This document shows positions 1 to 13,800 of a stretch of DNA of 64,000 nucleotides, in pieces. This DNA comes from Rhea pennata. Lineage: Eukaryota; Chordata; Aves; Rheiformes; Rheidae. The translations under genes were made by a program, and so were the position numbers. Where the stretch lies: the NCBI RefSeq assembly GCF_028389875.1, contig NC_084669.1:6471501-6535500 (forward strand), in the 5' to 3' direction. The stretch's first letter is position 1. Each line of letters starts with the position of its first letter. The notes under the pieces were generated by a model. That model was not told the DNA's origin. It saw nothing but the letters and a program-made list of their open reading frames with translations, and did no database searches.

Positions 1-59
1 CAGGGAGGGGTCATTCCTCGTTGCCGGCTACAGCAGCAGCCCGCACTCCTCGTGCCGGC

Positions 60-1870
60 ACCCCGGCCCCGCTTACGGGCAGGGCAAGCTGCTGCGGGTG
101 ACACAGGGCTCCGCAGCGCGTGACGCTCGCCCTGCTTACAGGCTTGTCACGCTGGCCAGCCTGCCAGCAGGACAGAGAGCCCTGCCGGCACACACCTAGG
201 CCTGGCTACAGGCAGGTCGCACCGCCCGCCGCCTCGGCGAGTGGCTTAACTCTGCCCTCCAGCAACCAGCGCCGAGCCAGGGCTCTCCTGCCGCGCAGGC
301 GCCGGGCACCGCCGATCCCCTGCCGCACCCAGAGCTCCTCTTGCTGTCCTGGGAAGCGTAGGTTAGGTACGCTGCAGTATTAGAACATAAAGCCTAAGCA
401 CAAGCTCGCTCGCTCACTCCCCTCCTGCCACGCACACCAACACGCACATCCGCATGCACGCACGCACGCACGCATGCACGGCTTTCCAGGAGAGGAAGAG
501 GAGCCGGGGCAGCCGAGATCGACGGCCCGATTCGCACCAGCACGAGGGAGGCTCCGACTTGCCCGCAGCTCGCGTGGAGGCCAGAGCCCTCACCATCACC
601 AGGCGCCGCAGAGCTCGCCCAAAGGCAGGTGCTGTGACAGACACCCTGCTTACAGGGCCGTCACGCTGGCCGCGCTGTCGGCAAGCGGAAAGCCGCGGGG
701 CAAGGGGCCCGCCCCTGCTTACAGGGCGCGGAAGGGGTTCCAGAGAGCTCAAGTTCCCCCTCGGGGCACGAGAGAGGGGCTCGCAGCCTCCTTACAGGCT
801 CGGCCCTCTCCCCAGGCAGCAGAAGGAGCAACGTGGCAAAAGGCCACCGAGAAAAATCAAAGGCCCCGGCCCTGGCTACAGGGAGGGCGCCCAGCGCAAG
901 GAAAGAAAGGGCACCACCAGTGCCAGGGGTGCCCTTAGCGGACCTGAGCCCCGCTTACAGGGAGGTCCCTGTGCCCAGAGTGCCTTTCTCCTCCCTCCGC
1001 CTCCGCCTTCCGCTCTTCTGCTCCCCTTCTTCTCTTCTTGCCCGCTCTTGACTCGACGGTCCACGCGCTTCCTCTTTGCTCTCCTCCACCACCTGCTGCA
1101 AAGCCAGAGAGACCCGTGCAGCCCCCAGGCGCTGTATGCCACCACAAAGCCCCAGGGCAGCCTCGCTGCCCGACAGCCACGCACACAAGCCCGCGCACAC
1201 GGACGCGCACAGGCAGCACTTGCCAGCGGAGGAAGAGGACCCAGGGCAGCCGAGAGCAGCGGCCCCATCCCCTGACCGCCCCCGGCAACCCCCCGGCAAA
1301 ACTCACCGGCAACCGCTGCCGACTCGCCCGTCTTCGGGAGAGGAGGCGCCCGGGCGCCTGACCCGCGGCTTGGGCTGCAGCGCGCCCCAGGGCGGTGCTG
1401 AAGCGGGGCTCGGAGCCTGGCACTCTGGGCACCTGGAGCTGGGCACGAGCAGCGGCGGCCACAGAGCCTTCGCGCCTGCTTACAGGCGGCTCGCGCCGCC
1501 GCGCCGACGGCAGAACCCTCGGCGCCCCGGCCAGGCCCTGAGTTACAGGGCAGCCCTGGGCCCGCCGGAGGCTCCTTCTCGCAGATCGGGGCACTCGGAC
1601 CCAGGCCCCACTCACGGGGCGGTCACCCCAAGCAAGCTGCCAGCTGGGCACAAAGTCCCCGCGACCCCGGCCCTGACTACAGGCGGGTCCACACCCGGGG
1701 AGTCCAAGAGCTCGGCCGTCCCCCACAGCAACGGGAATGACTCTCCACAGCCAGGCAGCCGAGCGCAAGGGCCACGCCGAACCCTCCTTACAGGGCGGCC
1801 GCCCTCACTGCTCCGCACGAGCGCCAAAGCGGCGGGCTCTCACCCACGCCCCGCTCACGGGCTGGCCGTG
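60..1870. repeat. ~65 bp hairpin-bearing subrepeats inside the macrosatellite unit (shown for unit 1)
   Basis: Each 2 kb unit contains about 14 degenerate copies of a motif close to CCCTGCTTACAGGG. In unit 1 they are centred near 73, 137, 206, 650, 719, 789, 873, 953, 1478, 1543, 1611, 1676, 1789 and 1855. Within clusters the spacing is about 63-83 bp, so the unit looks like an old ~65 bp minisatellite that was later amplified as a 2 kb block. Most copies can form a 4-6 bp stem around a CTTA, GCTA or CTCA loop. The same pattern recurs in every other unit. Confidence 0.8.
430..480 (+). repeat. GCAC tetranucleotide microsatellite inside each macrosatellite unit (unit 1 copy)
   Basis: A run of cgcacgcacgcacgc interrupted by gcatgcac. 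It recurs at the same place in every unit and is the only length-variable site seen. Units 3 (near 4457-4478) and 5 (near 8455-8477) are one repeat shorter, and unit 9 (near 16453-16466) is 16 bp shorter than unit 8. Confidence 0.9.
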
Positions 1871-4800
1871 CTGGCTGACGCGCGACATCTCGCCTTCAGG
1901 AGCCCCGGCACCCACCTCAGCCGGGAGGTCACCCTGGCACAACAGTCCTGGACTGGCCCCTCCTGCAGAGCGCTTCCTCAACCTGCCCTCTTCTAAAGGG
2001 GCAGGGAGGGGTCATTCCTCGTTGCCGGCTACAGCAGCAGCCTGCACTCCTCGTGCCGGCACCCCGGCCCCGCTTACGGGCAGGGCAAGCTGCTGCGGGT
2101 GACACAGGGCTCCGCAGCGCGTGACGCTCGCCCTGCTTACAGGCTTGTCACGCTGGCCAGCCTGCCAGCAGGACAGAGAGCCCTGCCGGCACACACCTAG
2201 GCCTGGCTACAGGCAGGTCGCACCGCCCGCCGCCTCGGCGAGTGGCTTAACTCTGCCCTCCAGCAACCAGCGCCGAGCCGGGGCTCTCCCGCCGCGCAGG
2301 CGCCGGGCACCGCCGATCCCCTGCCGCACCCAGAGCTCCTCTTGCTGTCCTGGGAAGCGTAGGTTAGGTACGCTGCAGTATTAGAACATAAAGCCTAAGC
2401 ACAAGCTCGCTCGCTCACTCCCCTCCCGCCACGCACACCAACACGCACACCCGCATGCACGCACGCACGCACGCACGCACGGCTTTCCAGGAGAGGAAGA
2501 GGAGCCGGGGCAGCCGAGATCGACGGCCCGATTCGCACCAGCACGAGGGAGGCTCCGACTTGCCCGCAGCTCGCGTGGAGGCCAGAGCCCTCACCATCAC
2601 CAGGCGCCGCAGAGCTCGCCCAAAGGCAGGTGCTGTGACAGACACCCTGCTTACAGGGCCGTCACGCTGGCCGCGCTGTCGGCAGGCGGAAAGCCGCGGG
2701 GCAAGGGGCCCGCCCCTGCTTACAGGGCGCGGAAGGGGTTCCAGAGAGCTCAAGTTCCCCCTCGGGGCACGAGAGAGGGGCTCGCAGCCTCCTTACAGGC
2801 TCGGCCCTCTCCCCAGGCAGCAGAAGGAGCAACGTGGCAAAAGGCCACCGAGAAAAATCAAAGGCCCCGGCCCTGGCTACAGGGAGGGCGCCCAGCGCAA
2901 GGAAAGAAAGGGCACCACCAGTGCCAGGGGTGCCCTTAGCGGACCTGAGCCCCGCTTACAGGGAGGTCCCTGTGCCCAGAGTGCCTTTCTCCTCCCTCCG
3001 CCTCCGCCTTCCGCTCTTCTGCTCCCCTTCTTCTCTTCTTGCCCGCTCTTGACTCGACGGTCCACGCGCTTCCTCTTTGCTCTCCTCCACCACCTGCTGC
3101 AAAGCCAGAGAGACCCGTGCAGCCCCCAGGCGCTGTATGCCACCACAAAGCCCCAGGGCAGCCTCGCTGCCCGACAGCCACGCACACAAGCCCGCGCACA
3201 CGGACGCGCACAGGCAGCACTTGCCAGCGGAGGAAGAGGACCCAGGGCAGCCGAGAGCAGCGGCCCCATCCCCTGACCGCCCCCGGCAACCCCCCGGCAA
3301 AACTCACCGGCAACCGCTGCCGACTCGCCCGTCTTCGGGAGAGGAGGCGCCCGGGCGCCTGACCCACGGCTTGGGCTGCAGCGCGCCCCAGGGCGGTGCT
3401 GAAGCGGGGCTCGGAGCCTGGCACTCTGGGCACCTGGAGCTGGGCACGAGCAGCGGCGGCCACAGAGCCTTCGCGCCTGCTTACAGGCGGCTCGCGCCGC
3501 CGCGCCGACGGCAGAACCCTCGGCGCCCCGGCCAGGCCCTGAGTTACAGGGCAGCCCTGGGCCCGCCGGAGGCTCCTTCTCGCAGATCGGGGCACTCGGA
3601 CCCAGGCCCCACTCACGGGGCGGTCACCCCAAGCAAGCTGCCAGCTGGGCACAAAGTCCCCGCGACCCCGGCCCTGACTACAGGCGGGTCCACACCCGGG
3701 GAGTCCAAGAGCTCGGCCGTCCCCCACAGCAACGGGAATGACTCTCCACAGCCAGGCAGCCGAGCGCAAGGGCCACGCCGAACCCTCCTTACAGGGCGGC
3801 CGCCCTCACCGCTCCGCACGAGCGCCAAAGCGGCGGGCTCTCACCCACGCCCCGCTCACGGGCTGGCCGTGCTGGCTGACGCGCGACATCTCGCCTTCAG
3901 GAGCCCCGGCACCCACCTCAGCCGGGAGGTCACCCTGGCACAACAGTCCTGGACTGGCCCCTCCTGCAGAGCGCTTCCTCAACCTGCCCTCTTCTAAAGG
4001 GGCAGGGAGGGGTCATTCCTCGTTGCCGGCTACAGCAGCAGCCCGCACTCCTCGTGCCGGCACCCCGGCCCCGCTTACGGGCAGGGCAAGCTGCTGCGGG
4101 TGACACAGGGCTCCGCAGCGCGTGACGCTCGCCCTGCTTACAGGCTTGTCACGCTGGCCAGCCTGCCAGCAGGACAGAGAGCCCTGCCGGCACACACCTA
4201 GGCCTGGCTACAGGCAGGTCGCACCGCCCGCCGCCTCGGCGAGTGGCTTAACTCTGCCCTCCAGCAACCAGCGCCGAGCCGGGGCTCTCCTGCCGCGCAG
4301 GCGCCGGGCACCGCCGATCCCCTGCCGCACCCAGAGCTCCTCTTGCTGTCCTGGGAAGCGTAGGTTAGGTACGCTGCAGTATTAGAACATAAAGCCTAAG
4401 CACAAGCTCGCTCGCTCACTCCCCTCCCGCCACGCACACCAACACGCACACCTGCATGCACGCACGCACGCACGCACGGCTTTCCAGGAGAGGAAGAGGA
4501 GCCGGGGCAGCCGAGATCGACGGCCCGATTCGCACCAGCACGAGGGAGGCTCCGACTTGCCCGCAGCTCGCGTGGAGGCCAGAGCCCTCACCATCACCAG
4601 GCGCCGCAGAGCTCGCCCAAAGGCAGGTGCTGTGACAGACACCCTGCTTACAGGGCCGTCACGCTGGCCGCGCTGTCGGCAGGCGGAAAGCCGCGGGGCA
4701 AGGGGCCCGCCCCTGCTTACAGGGCGCGGAAGGGGTTCCAGAGAGCTCAAGTTCCCCCTCGGGGCACGAGAGAGGGGCTCGCAGCCTCCTTACAGGCTCG

Positions 4801-7800
4801 GCCCTCTCCCCAGGCAGCAGAAGGAGCAACGTGGCAAAAGGCCACCGAGAAAAATCAAAGGCCCCGGCCCTGGCTACAGGGAGGGCGCCCAGCGCAAGGA
4901 AAGAAAGGGCACCACCAGTGCCAGGGGTGCCCTTAGCGGACCTGAGCCCCGCTTACAGGGAGGTCCCTGTGCCCAGAGTGCCTTTCTCCTCCCTCCGCCT
5001 CCGCCTTCCGCTCTTCTGCTCCCCTTCTTCTCTTCTTGCCCGCTCTTGACTCGACGGTCCACGCGCTTCCTCTTTGCTCTCCTCCACCACCTGCTGCAAA
5101 GCCAGAGAGACCCGTGCAGCCCCCAGGCGCTGTATGCCACCACAAAGCCCCAGGGCAGCCTCGCTGCCCGACAGCCACGCACACAAGCCCGCGCACACGG
5201 ACGCGCACAGGCAGCACTTGCCAGCGGAGGAAGAGGACCCAGGGCAGCCGAGAGCAGCGGCCCCATCCCCTGACCGCCCCCGGCAACCCCCCGGCAAAAC
5301 TCACCGGCAACCGCTGCCGACTCGCCCGTCTTCGGGAGAGGAGGCGCCCGGGCGCCTGACCCGCGGCTTGGGCTGCAGCGCGCCCCAGGGCGGTGCTGAA
5401 GCGGGGCTCGGAGCCTGGCACTCTGGGCACCTGGAGCTGGGCACGAGCAGCGGCGGCCACAGAGCCTTCGCGCCTGCTTACAGGCGGCTCGCGCCGCCGC
5501 GCCGACGGCAGAACCCTCGGCGCCCCGGCCAGGCCCTGAGTTACAGGGCAGCCCTGGGCCCGCCGGAGGCTCCTTCTCGCAGATCGGGGCACTCGGACCC
5601 AGGCCCCACTCACGGGGCGGTCACCCCAAGCAAGCTGCCAGCTGGGCACAAAGTCCCCGCGACCCCGGCCCTGACTACAGGCGGGTCCACACCCGGGGAG
5701 TCCTAGAGCTCGGCCGTCCCCCACAGCAACGGGAATGACTCTCCACAGCCAGGCAGCCGAGCGCAAGGGCCACGCCGAACCCTCCTTACAGGGCGGCCGC
5801 CCTCACCGCTCCGCACGAGCGCCAAAGCGGCGGGCTCTCACCCACGCCCCGCTCACGGGCTGGCCGTGCTGGCTGACGCGCGACATCTCGCCTTCAGGAG
5901 CCCCGGCACCCACCTCAGCCGGGAGGTCACCCTGGCACAACAGTCCTGGACTGGCCCCTCCTGCAGAGCGCTTCCTCAACCTGCCCTCTTCTAAAGGGGC
6001 AGGGAGGGGTCATTCCTCGTTGCCGGCTACAGCAGCAGCCCGCACTCCTCGTGCCGGCACCCCGGCCCCGCTTACGGGCAGGGCAAGCTGCTGCGGGTGA
6101 CACAGGGCTCCGCAGCGCGTGACGCTCGCCCTGCTTACAGGCTTGTCACGCTGGCCAGCCTGCCAGCAGGACAGAGAGCCCTGCCGGCACACACCTAGGC
6201 CTGGCTACAGGCAGGTCGCACCGCCCGCCGCCTCGGCGAGTGGCTTAACTCTGCCCTCCAGCAACCAGCGCCGAGCCGGGGCTCTCCCGCCGCGCAGGCG
6301 CCGGGCACCGCCGATCCCCTGCCGCACCCAGAGCTCCTCTTGCTGTCCTGGGAAGCGTAGGTTAGGTACGCTGCAGTATTAGAACATAAAGCCTAAGCAC
6401 AAGCTCGCTCGCTCACTCCCCTCCCGCCACGCACACCAACACGCACATCCACATGCACGCACGCACGCACGCATGCACGGCTTTCCAGGAGAGGAAGAGG
6501 AGCCGGGGCAGCCGAGATCGACGGCCCGATTCGCACCAGCACGAGGGAGGCTCCGACTTGCCCGCAGCTCGCGTGGAGGCCAGAGCCCTCACCATCACCA
6601 GGCGCCGCAGAGCTCGCCCAAAGGCAGGTGCTGTGACAGACACCCTGCTTACAGGGCCGTCACGCTGGCCGCGCTGTCGGCAAGCGGAAAGCCGCGGGGC
6701 AAGGGGCCCGCCCCTGCTTACAGGGCGCGGAAGGGGTTCCAGAGAGCTCAAGTTCCCCCTCGGGGCACGAGAGAGGGGCTCGCAGCCTCCTTACAGGCTC
6801 GGCCCTCTCCCCAGGCAGCAGAAGGAGCAACGTGGCAAAAGGCCACCGAGAAAAATCAAAGGCCCCGGCCCTGGCTACAGGGAGGGCGCCCAGCGCAAGG
6901 AAAGAAAGGGCACCACCAGTGCCAGGGGTGCCCTTAGCGGACCTGAGCCCCGCTTACAGGGAGGTCCCTGTGCCCAGAGTGCCTTTCTCCTCCCTCCGCC
7001 TCCGCCTTCCGCTCTTCTGCTCCCCTTCTTCTCTTCTTGCCCGCTCTTGACTCGACGGTCCACGCGCTTCCTCTTTGCTCTCCTCCACCACCTGCTGCAA
7101 AGCCAGAGAGACCCGTGCAGCCCCCAGGCGCTGTATGCCACCACAAAGCCCCAGGGCAGCCTCGCTGCCCGACAGCCACGCACACAAGCCCGCGCACACG
7201 GACGCGCACAGGCAGCACTTGCCAGCGGAGGAAGAGGACCCAGGGCAGCCGAGAGCAGCGGCCCCATCCCCTGACCGCCCCCGGCAACCCCCCGGCAAAA
7301 CTCACCGGCAACCGCTGCCGACTCGCCCGTCTTCGGGAGAGGAGGCGCCCGGGCGCCTGACCCGCGGCTTGGGCTGCAGCGCGCCCCAGGGCGGTGCTGA
7401 AGCGGGGCTCGGAGCCTGGCACTCTGGGCACCTGGAGCTGGGCACGAGCAGCGGCGGCCACAGAGCCTTCGCGCCTGCTTACAGGCGGCTCGCGCCGCCG
7501 CGCCGACGGCAGAACCCTCGGCGCCCCGGCCAGGCCCTGAGTTACAGGGCAGCCCTGGGCCCGCGGGAGGCTCCTTCTCGCAGATCGGGGCACTCGGACC
7601 CAGGCCCCACTCACGGGGCGGTCACCCCAAGCAAGCTGCCAGCTGGGCACAAAGTCCCCGCGACCCCGGCCCTGACTACAGGCGGGTCCACACCCGGGGA
7701 GTCCAAGAGCTCGGCCGTCCCCCACAGCAACGGGAATGACTCTCCACAGCCAGGCAGCCGAGCGCAAGGGCCACGCCGAACCCTCCTTACAGGGCGGCCG

Positions 7801-10800
7801 CCCTCACCGCTCCGCACGAGCGCCAAAGCGGCGGGCTCTCACCCACGCCCCGCTCACGGGCTGGCCGTGCTGGCTGACGCGCGACATCTCGCCTTCAGGA
7901 GCCCCGGCACCCACCTCAGCCGGGAGGTCACCCTGGCACAACAGTCCTGGACTGGCCCCTCCTGCAGAGCGCTTCCTCAACCTGCCCTCTTCTAAAGGGG
8001 CAGGGAGGGGTCATTCCTCGTTGCCGGCTACAGCAGCAGCCCGCACTCCTCGTGCCGGCACCCCGGCCCCGCTTACGGGCAGGGCAAGCTGCTGCGGGTG
8101 ACACAGGGCTCCGCAGCGCGTGACGCTCGCCCTGCTTACAGGCTTGTCACGCTGGCCAGCCTGCCAGCAGGACAGAGAGCCCTGCCGGCACACACCTAGG
8201 CCTGGCTACAGGCAGGTCGCACCGCCCGCCGCCTCGGCGAGTGGCTTAACTCTGCCCTCCAGCAACCAGCGCCGAGCCGGGGCTCTCCCGCCGCGCAGGC
8301 GCCGGGCACCGCCGATCCCCTGCCGCACCCAGAGCTCCTCTTGCTGTCCTGGGAAGCGTAGGTTAGGTACGCTGCAGTATTAGAACATAAAGCCTAAGCA
8401 CAAGCTCGCTCGCTCACTCCCCTCCCGCCACGCACACCAACACGCGCACCCGCATGCACGCACGCACGCATGCACGGCTTTCCAGGAGAGGAAGAGGAGC
8501 CGGGGCAGCCGAGATCGACGGCCCGATTCGCACCAGCACGAGGGAGGCTCCGACTTGCCTGCAGCTTGCGTGGAGGCCAGAGCCCTCACCATCACCAGGC
8601 GCCGCAGAGCTCGCCCAAAGGCAGGTGCTGTGACAGACACCCTGCTTACAGGGCCGTCACGCTGGCCGCGCTGTCGGCAGGCGGAAAGCCGCGGGGCAAG
8701 GGGCCCGCCCCTGCTTACAGGGCGCGGAAGGGGTTCCAGAGAGCTCAAGTTCCCCCTCAGGGCACGAGAGAGGGGCTCGCAGCCTCCTTACAGGCTCGGC
8801 CCTCTCCCCAGGCAGCAGAAGGAGCAACGTGGCAAAAGGCCACCGAGAAAAATCAAAGGCCCCGGCCCTGGCTACAGGGAGGGCGCCCAGCGCAAGGAAA
8901 GAAAGGGCACCACCAGTGCCAGGGGTGCCCTTATTGGACCTGAGCCCCGCTTACAGGGAGGTCCCTGTGCCCAGAGTGCCTTTCTCCTCCTTCCGCCTCC
9001 GCCTTCCGCTCTTCTGCTCCCCTTCTTCTCTTCTTGCCCGCTCTTGACTCGACGGTCCACGCGCTTCCTCTTTGCTCTCCTCCACCACCTGCTGCAAAGC
9101 CAGAGAGACCCGTGCAGCCCCCAGGCGCTGTATGCCACCACAAAGCCCCAGGGCAGCCTCGCTGCCCGACAGCCACGCACACAAGCCCGCGCACACGGAC
9201 GCGCACAGGCAGCACTTGCCAGCGGAGGAAGAGGACCCAGGGCAGCCGAGAGCAGCGGCCCCATCCCCTGACCGCCCCCGGCAACCCCCCGGCAAAACTC
9301 ACCGGCAACCGCTGCCGACTCGCCCGTCTTCGGGAGAGGAGGCGCCCGGGTGCCTGACCCGTGGCTTGGGCTGCAGCGCGCCCCAGGGCGGTGCTGAAGC
9401 GGGGCTCGGAGCCTGGCACTCTGGGCACCTGGAGCTGGGCACGAGCAGCGGCGGCCACAGAGCCTTCGCGCCTGCTTACAGGCGGCTCGCGCCGCCGCGC
9501 CGACGGCAGAACCCTCGGCCCCCCGGGCAGGCCCTGAGTTACAGGGCAGCCCTGGGTCCGCTGGAGGCTCCTTCTCGCAGATCGGGGCACTCGGACCCAG
9601 GCCCCACTCACGGGGCGGTCACCCCAAGCAAGCTGCCAGCTGGGCACAAAGTCCCCGCGACCCCGGCCCTGACTACAGGCGGGTCCACACCCGGGGAGTC
9701 CAAGAGCTCGGCTGTCCCCCACAGCAACGGGAATGACTCTCCACAGCCAGGCAGCCGAGCGCAAGGGCCACGCCGAACCCTCCTTACAGGGCGGCCGCCC
9801 TCACCGCTCCGCACGAGCGCCAAAGCGGCGGGCTCTCACCCACGCCCCGCTCACGGGCTGGCCGTGCTGGCTGACGCGCGACATCTCGCCTTCAGGAGCC
9901 CCGGCACCCACCTCAGCCGGGAGGTCACCCTGGCACAACAGTCCTGGACTGGCCCCTCCTGCAGAGCGCTTCCTCAACCTGCCCTCTTCTAAAGGGGCAG
10001 GGAGGGGTCATTCCTCGTTGCCGGCTACAGCAGCAGCCCGCACTCCTCGTGCCGGCACCCCGGCCCCGCTTACGGGCAGGGCAAGCTGCTGCGGGTGACA
10101 CAGGGCTCCGCAGCGCGTGACGCTCGCCCTGCTTACAGGCTTGTCACGCTGGCCAGCCTGCCAGCAGGACAGAGAGCCCTGCCGGCACACACCTAGGCCT
10201 GGCTACAGGCAGGTCGCACCGCCCGCCGCCTCGGCGAGTGGCTTAACTCTGCCCTCCAGCAACCAGCGCCGAGCCGGGGCTCTCCCGCCGTGCAGGCGCC
10301 GGGCACCGCCGATCCCCTGCCGCACCCAGAGCTCCTCTTGCTGTCCTGGGAAGCGTAGGTTAGGTACGCTGCAGTATTAGAACATAAAGCCTAAGCACAA
10401 GCTCGCTCGCTCACTCCCCTCCCGCCACGCACACCAACACGCACATCCACATGCACGCACGCACGCACGCATGCACGGCTTTCCAGGAGAGGAAGAGGAG
10501 CCGGGGCAGCCGAGATCGACGGCCCGATTCGCACCAGCACGAGGGAGGCTCCGACTTGCCCGCAGCTCGCGTGGAGGCCAGAGCCCTCACCATCACCAGG
10601 CGCCGCAGAGCTCGCCCAAAGGCAGGTGCTGTGACAGACACCCTGCTTACAGGGCCGTCACGCTGGCCGCGCTGTCGGCAGGCGGAAAGCCGCGGGGCAA
10701 GGGGCCCGCCCCTGCTTACAGGGCGCGGAAGGGGTTCCAGAGAGCTCAAGTTCCCCCTCGGGGCACGAGAGAGGGGCTCGCAGCCTCCTTACAGGCTCGG

Positions 10801-13800
10801 CCCTCTCCCCAGGCAGCAGAAGGAGCAACGTGGCAAAAGGCCACCGAGAAAAATCAAAGGCCCCGGCCCTGGCTACAGGGAGGGCGCCCAGCGCAAGGAA
10901 AGAAAGGGCACCACCAGTGCCAGGGGTGCCCTTATTGGACCTGAGCCCCGCTTACAGGGAGGTCCCTGTGCCCAGAGTGCCTTTCTCCTCCCTCCGCCTC
11001 CGCCTTCCGCTCTTCTGCTCCCCTTCTTCTCTTCTTGCCCGCTCTTGACTCGACGGTCCACGCGCTTCCTCTTTGCTCTCCTCCACCACCTGCTGCAAAG
11101 CCAGAGAGACCCGTGCAGCCCCCAGGCGCTGTATGCCACCACAAAGCCCCAGGGCAGCCTCGCTGCCCGACAGCCACGCACACAAGCCCGCGCACACGGA
11201 CGCGCACAGGCAGCACTTGCCAGCGGAGGAAGAGGACCCAGGGCAGCCGAGAGCAGCGGCCCCATCCCCTGACCGCCCCCGGCAACCCCCCGGCAAAACT
11301 CACCGGCAACCGCTGCCGACTCGCCCGTCTTCGGGAGAGGAGGCGCCCGGGCGCCTGACCCGCGGCTTGGGCTGCAGCGCGCCCCAGGGCGGTGCTGAAG
11401 CGGGGCTCGGAGCCTGGCACTCTGGGCACCTGGAGCTGGGCACGAGCAGCGGCGGCCACAGAGCCTTCGCGCCTGCTTACAGGCGGCTCGCGCCGCCGCG
11501 CCGACGGCAGAACCCTCGGCGCCCCGGCCAGGCCCTGAGTTACAGGGCAGCCCTGGGCCCGCCGGAGGCTCCTTCTCGCAGATCGGGGCACTCGGACCCA
11601 GGCCCCACTCACGGGGCGGTCACCCCAAGCAAGCTGCCAGCTGGGCACAAAGTCCCCGCGACCCCGGCCCTGACTACAGGCGGGTCCACACCCGGGGAGT
11701 CCAAGAGCTCGGCCGTCCCCCACAGCAACAGGAATGACTCTCCACAGCCAGGCAGCCGAGCGCAAGGGCCACGCCGAACCCTCCTTACAGGGCGGCCGCC
11801 CTCACCGCTCCGCACAAGCGCCAAAGCGGCGGGCTCTCACCCACGCCCCGCTCACGGGCTGGCCGTGCTGGCTGACGCGCGACATCTCGCCTTCAGGAGC
11901 CCCGGCACCCACCTCAGCCGGGAGGTCACCCTGGCACAACAGTCCTGGACTGGCCCCTCCTGCAGAGCGCTTCCTCAACCTGCCCTCTTCTAAAGGGGCA
12001 GGGAGGGGTCATTCCTCGTTGCCGGCTACAGCAGCAGCCCGCACTCCTCGTGCCGGCACCCCGGCCCCGCTTACGGGCAGGGCAAGCTGCTGCGGGTGAC
12101 ACAGGGCTCCGCAGCGCGTGACGCTCGCCCTGCTTACAGGCTTGTCACGCTGGCCAGCCTGCCAGCAGGACAGAGAGCCCTGCCGGCACACACCTAGGCC
12201 TGGCTACAGGCAGGTCGCACCGCCCGCCGCCTCGGCGAGTGGCTTAACTCTGCCCTCCAGCAACCAGCGCCGAGCCGGGGCTCTCCCGCCGCGCAGGCGC
12301 CGGGCACCGCCGATCCCCTGCCGCACCCAGAGCTCCTCTTGCTGTCCTGGGAAGCGTAGGTTAGGTACGCTGCAGTATTAGAACATAAAGCCTAAGCACA
12401 AGCTCGCTCGCTCACTCCCCTCCCGCCACGCACACCAACACGCACATCCACATGCACGCACGCACGCACGCATGCACGGCTTTCCAGGAGAGGAAGAGGA
12501 GCCGGGGCAGCCGAGATCGACGGCCCGATTCGCACCAGCACGAGGGAGGCTCCGACTTGCCCGCAGCTCGCGTGGAGGCCAGAGCCCTCACCATCACCAG
12601 GCGCCGCAGAGCTCGCCCAAAGGCAGGTGCTGTGACAGACACCCTGCTTACAGGGCCGTCACGCTGGCCGCGCTGTCGGCAGGCGGAAAGCCGCGGGGCA
12701 AGGGGCCCGCCCCTGCTTACAGGGCGCGGAAGGGGTTCCAGAGAGCTCAAGTTCCCCCTCGGGGCACGAGAGAGGGGCTCGCAGCCTCCTTACAGGCTCG
12801 GCCCTCTCCCCAGGCAGCAGAAGGAGCAACGTGGCAAAAGGCCACCGAGAAAAATCAAAGGCCCCGGCCCTGGCTACAGGGAGGGCGCCCAGCGCAAGGA
12901 AAGAAAGGGCACCACCAGTGCCAGGGGTGCCCTTAGCGGACCTGAGCCCCGCTTACAGGGAGGTCCCTGTGCCCAGAGTGCCTTTCTCCTCCCTCCGCCT
13001 CCGCCTTCCGCTCTTCTGCTCCCCTTCTTCTCTTCTTGCCCGCTCTTGACTCGACGGTCCACGCGCTTCCTCTTTGCTCTCCTCCACCACCTGCTGCAAA
13101 GCCAGAGAGACCCGTGCAGCCCCCAGGCGCTGTATGCCACCACAAAGCCCCAGGGCAGCCTCGCTGCCCGACAGCCACGCACACAAGCCCGCGCACACGG
13201 ACGCGCACAGGCAGCACTTGCCAGCGGAGGAAGAGGACCCAGGGCAGCCGAGAGCAGCGGCCCCATCCCCTGACCGCCCCCGGCAACCCCCCGGCAAAAC
13301 TCACCGGCAACCGCTGCCGACTCGCCCGTCTTCGGGAGAGGAGGCGCCCGGGCGCCTGACCCGCGGCTTGGGCTGCAGCGCGCCCCAGGGCGGTGCTGAA
13401 GCGGGGCTCGGAGCCTGGCACTCTGGGCACCTGGAGCTGGGCACGAGCAGCGGCGGCCACAGAGCCTTCGCGCCTGCTTACAGGCGGCTCGCGCCGCCGC
13501 GCCGACGGCAGAACCCTCGGCGCCCCGGCCAGGCCCTGAGTTACAGGGCAGCCCTGGGCCCGCCGGAGGCTCCTTCTCGCAGATCGGGGCACTCGGACCC
13601 AGGCCCCACTCACGGGGCGGTCACCCCAAGCAAGCTGCCAGCTGGGCACAAAGTCCCCGCGACCCCGGCCCTGACTACAGGCGGGTCCACACCCGGGGAG
13701 TCCAAGAGCTCGGCCGTCCCCCACAGCAACAGGAATGACTCTCCACAGCCAGGCAGCCGAGCGCAAGGGCCACGCCGAACCCTCCTTACAGGGCGGCCGC

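Noticed and set aside
454..1275. 273-codon plus-strand frame
   Set aside because: Its start lies in the GCAC tract, whose 4 bp length changes break the frame start in units 3, 5 and 9.
935..1768. 277-codon minus-strand open frame repeated in every full unit
   Set aside because: It overlaps the plus-strand frames over the same bases and has low-complexity Arg/Gly/Ala composition; stop codons are rare at this GC content.
1076..1996. 306-codon plus-strand open frame repeated in most 2 kb units
   Set aside because: GC-rich repeat with several overlapping long frames on both strands, no domain, and a nonsense change in unit 3 (tccaag to tcctag at 5701-5706). Nothing indicates protein selection.
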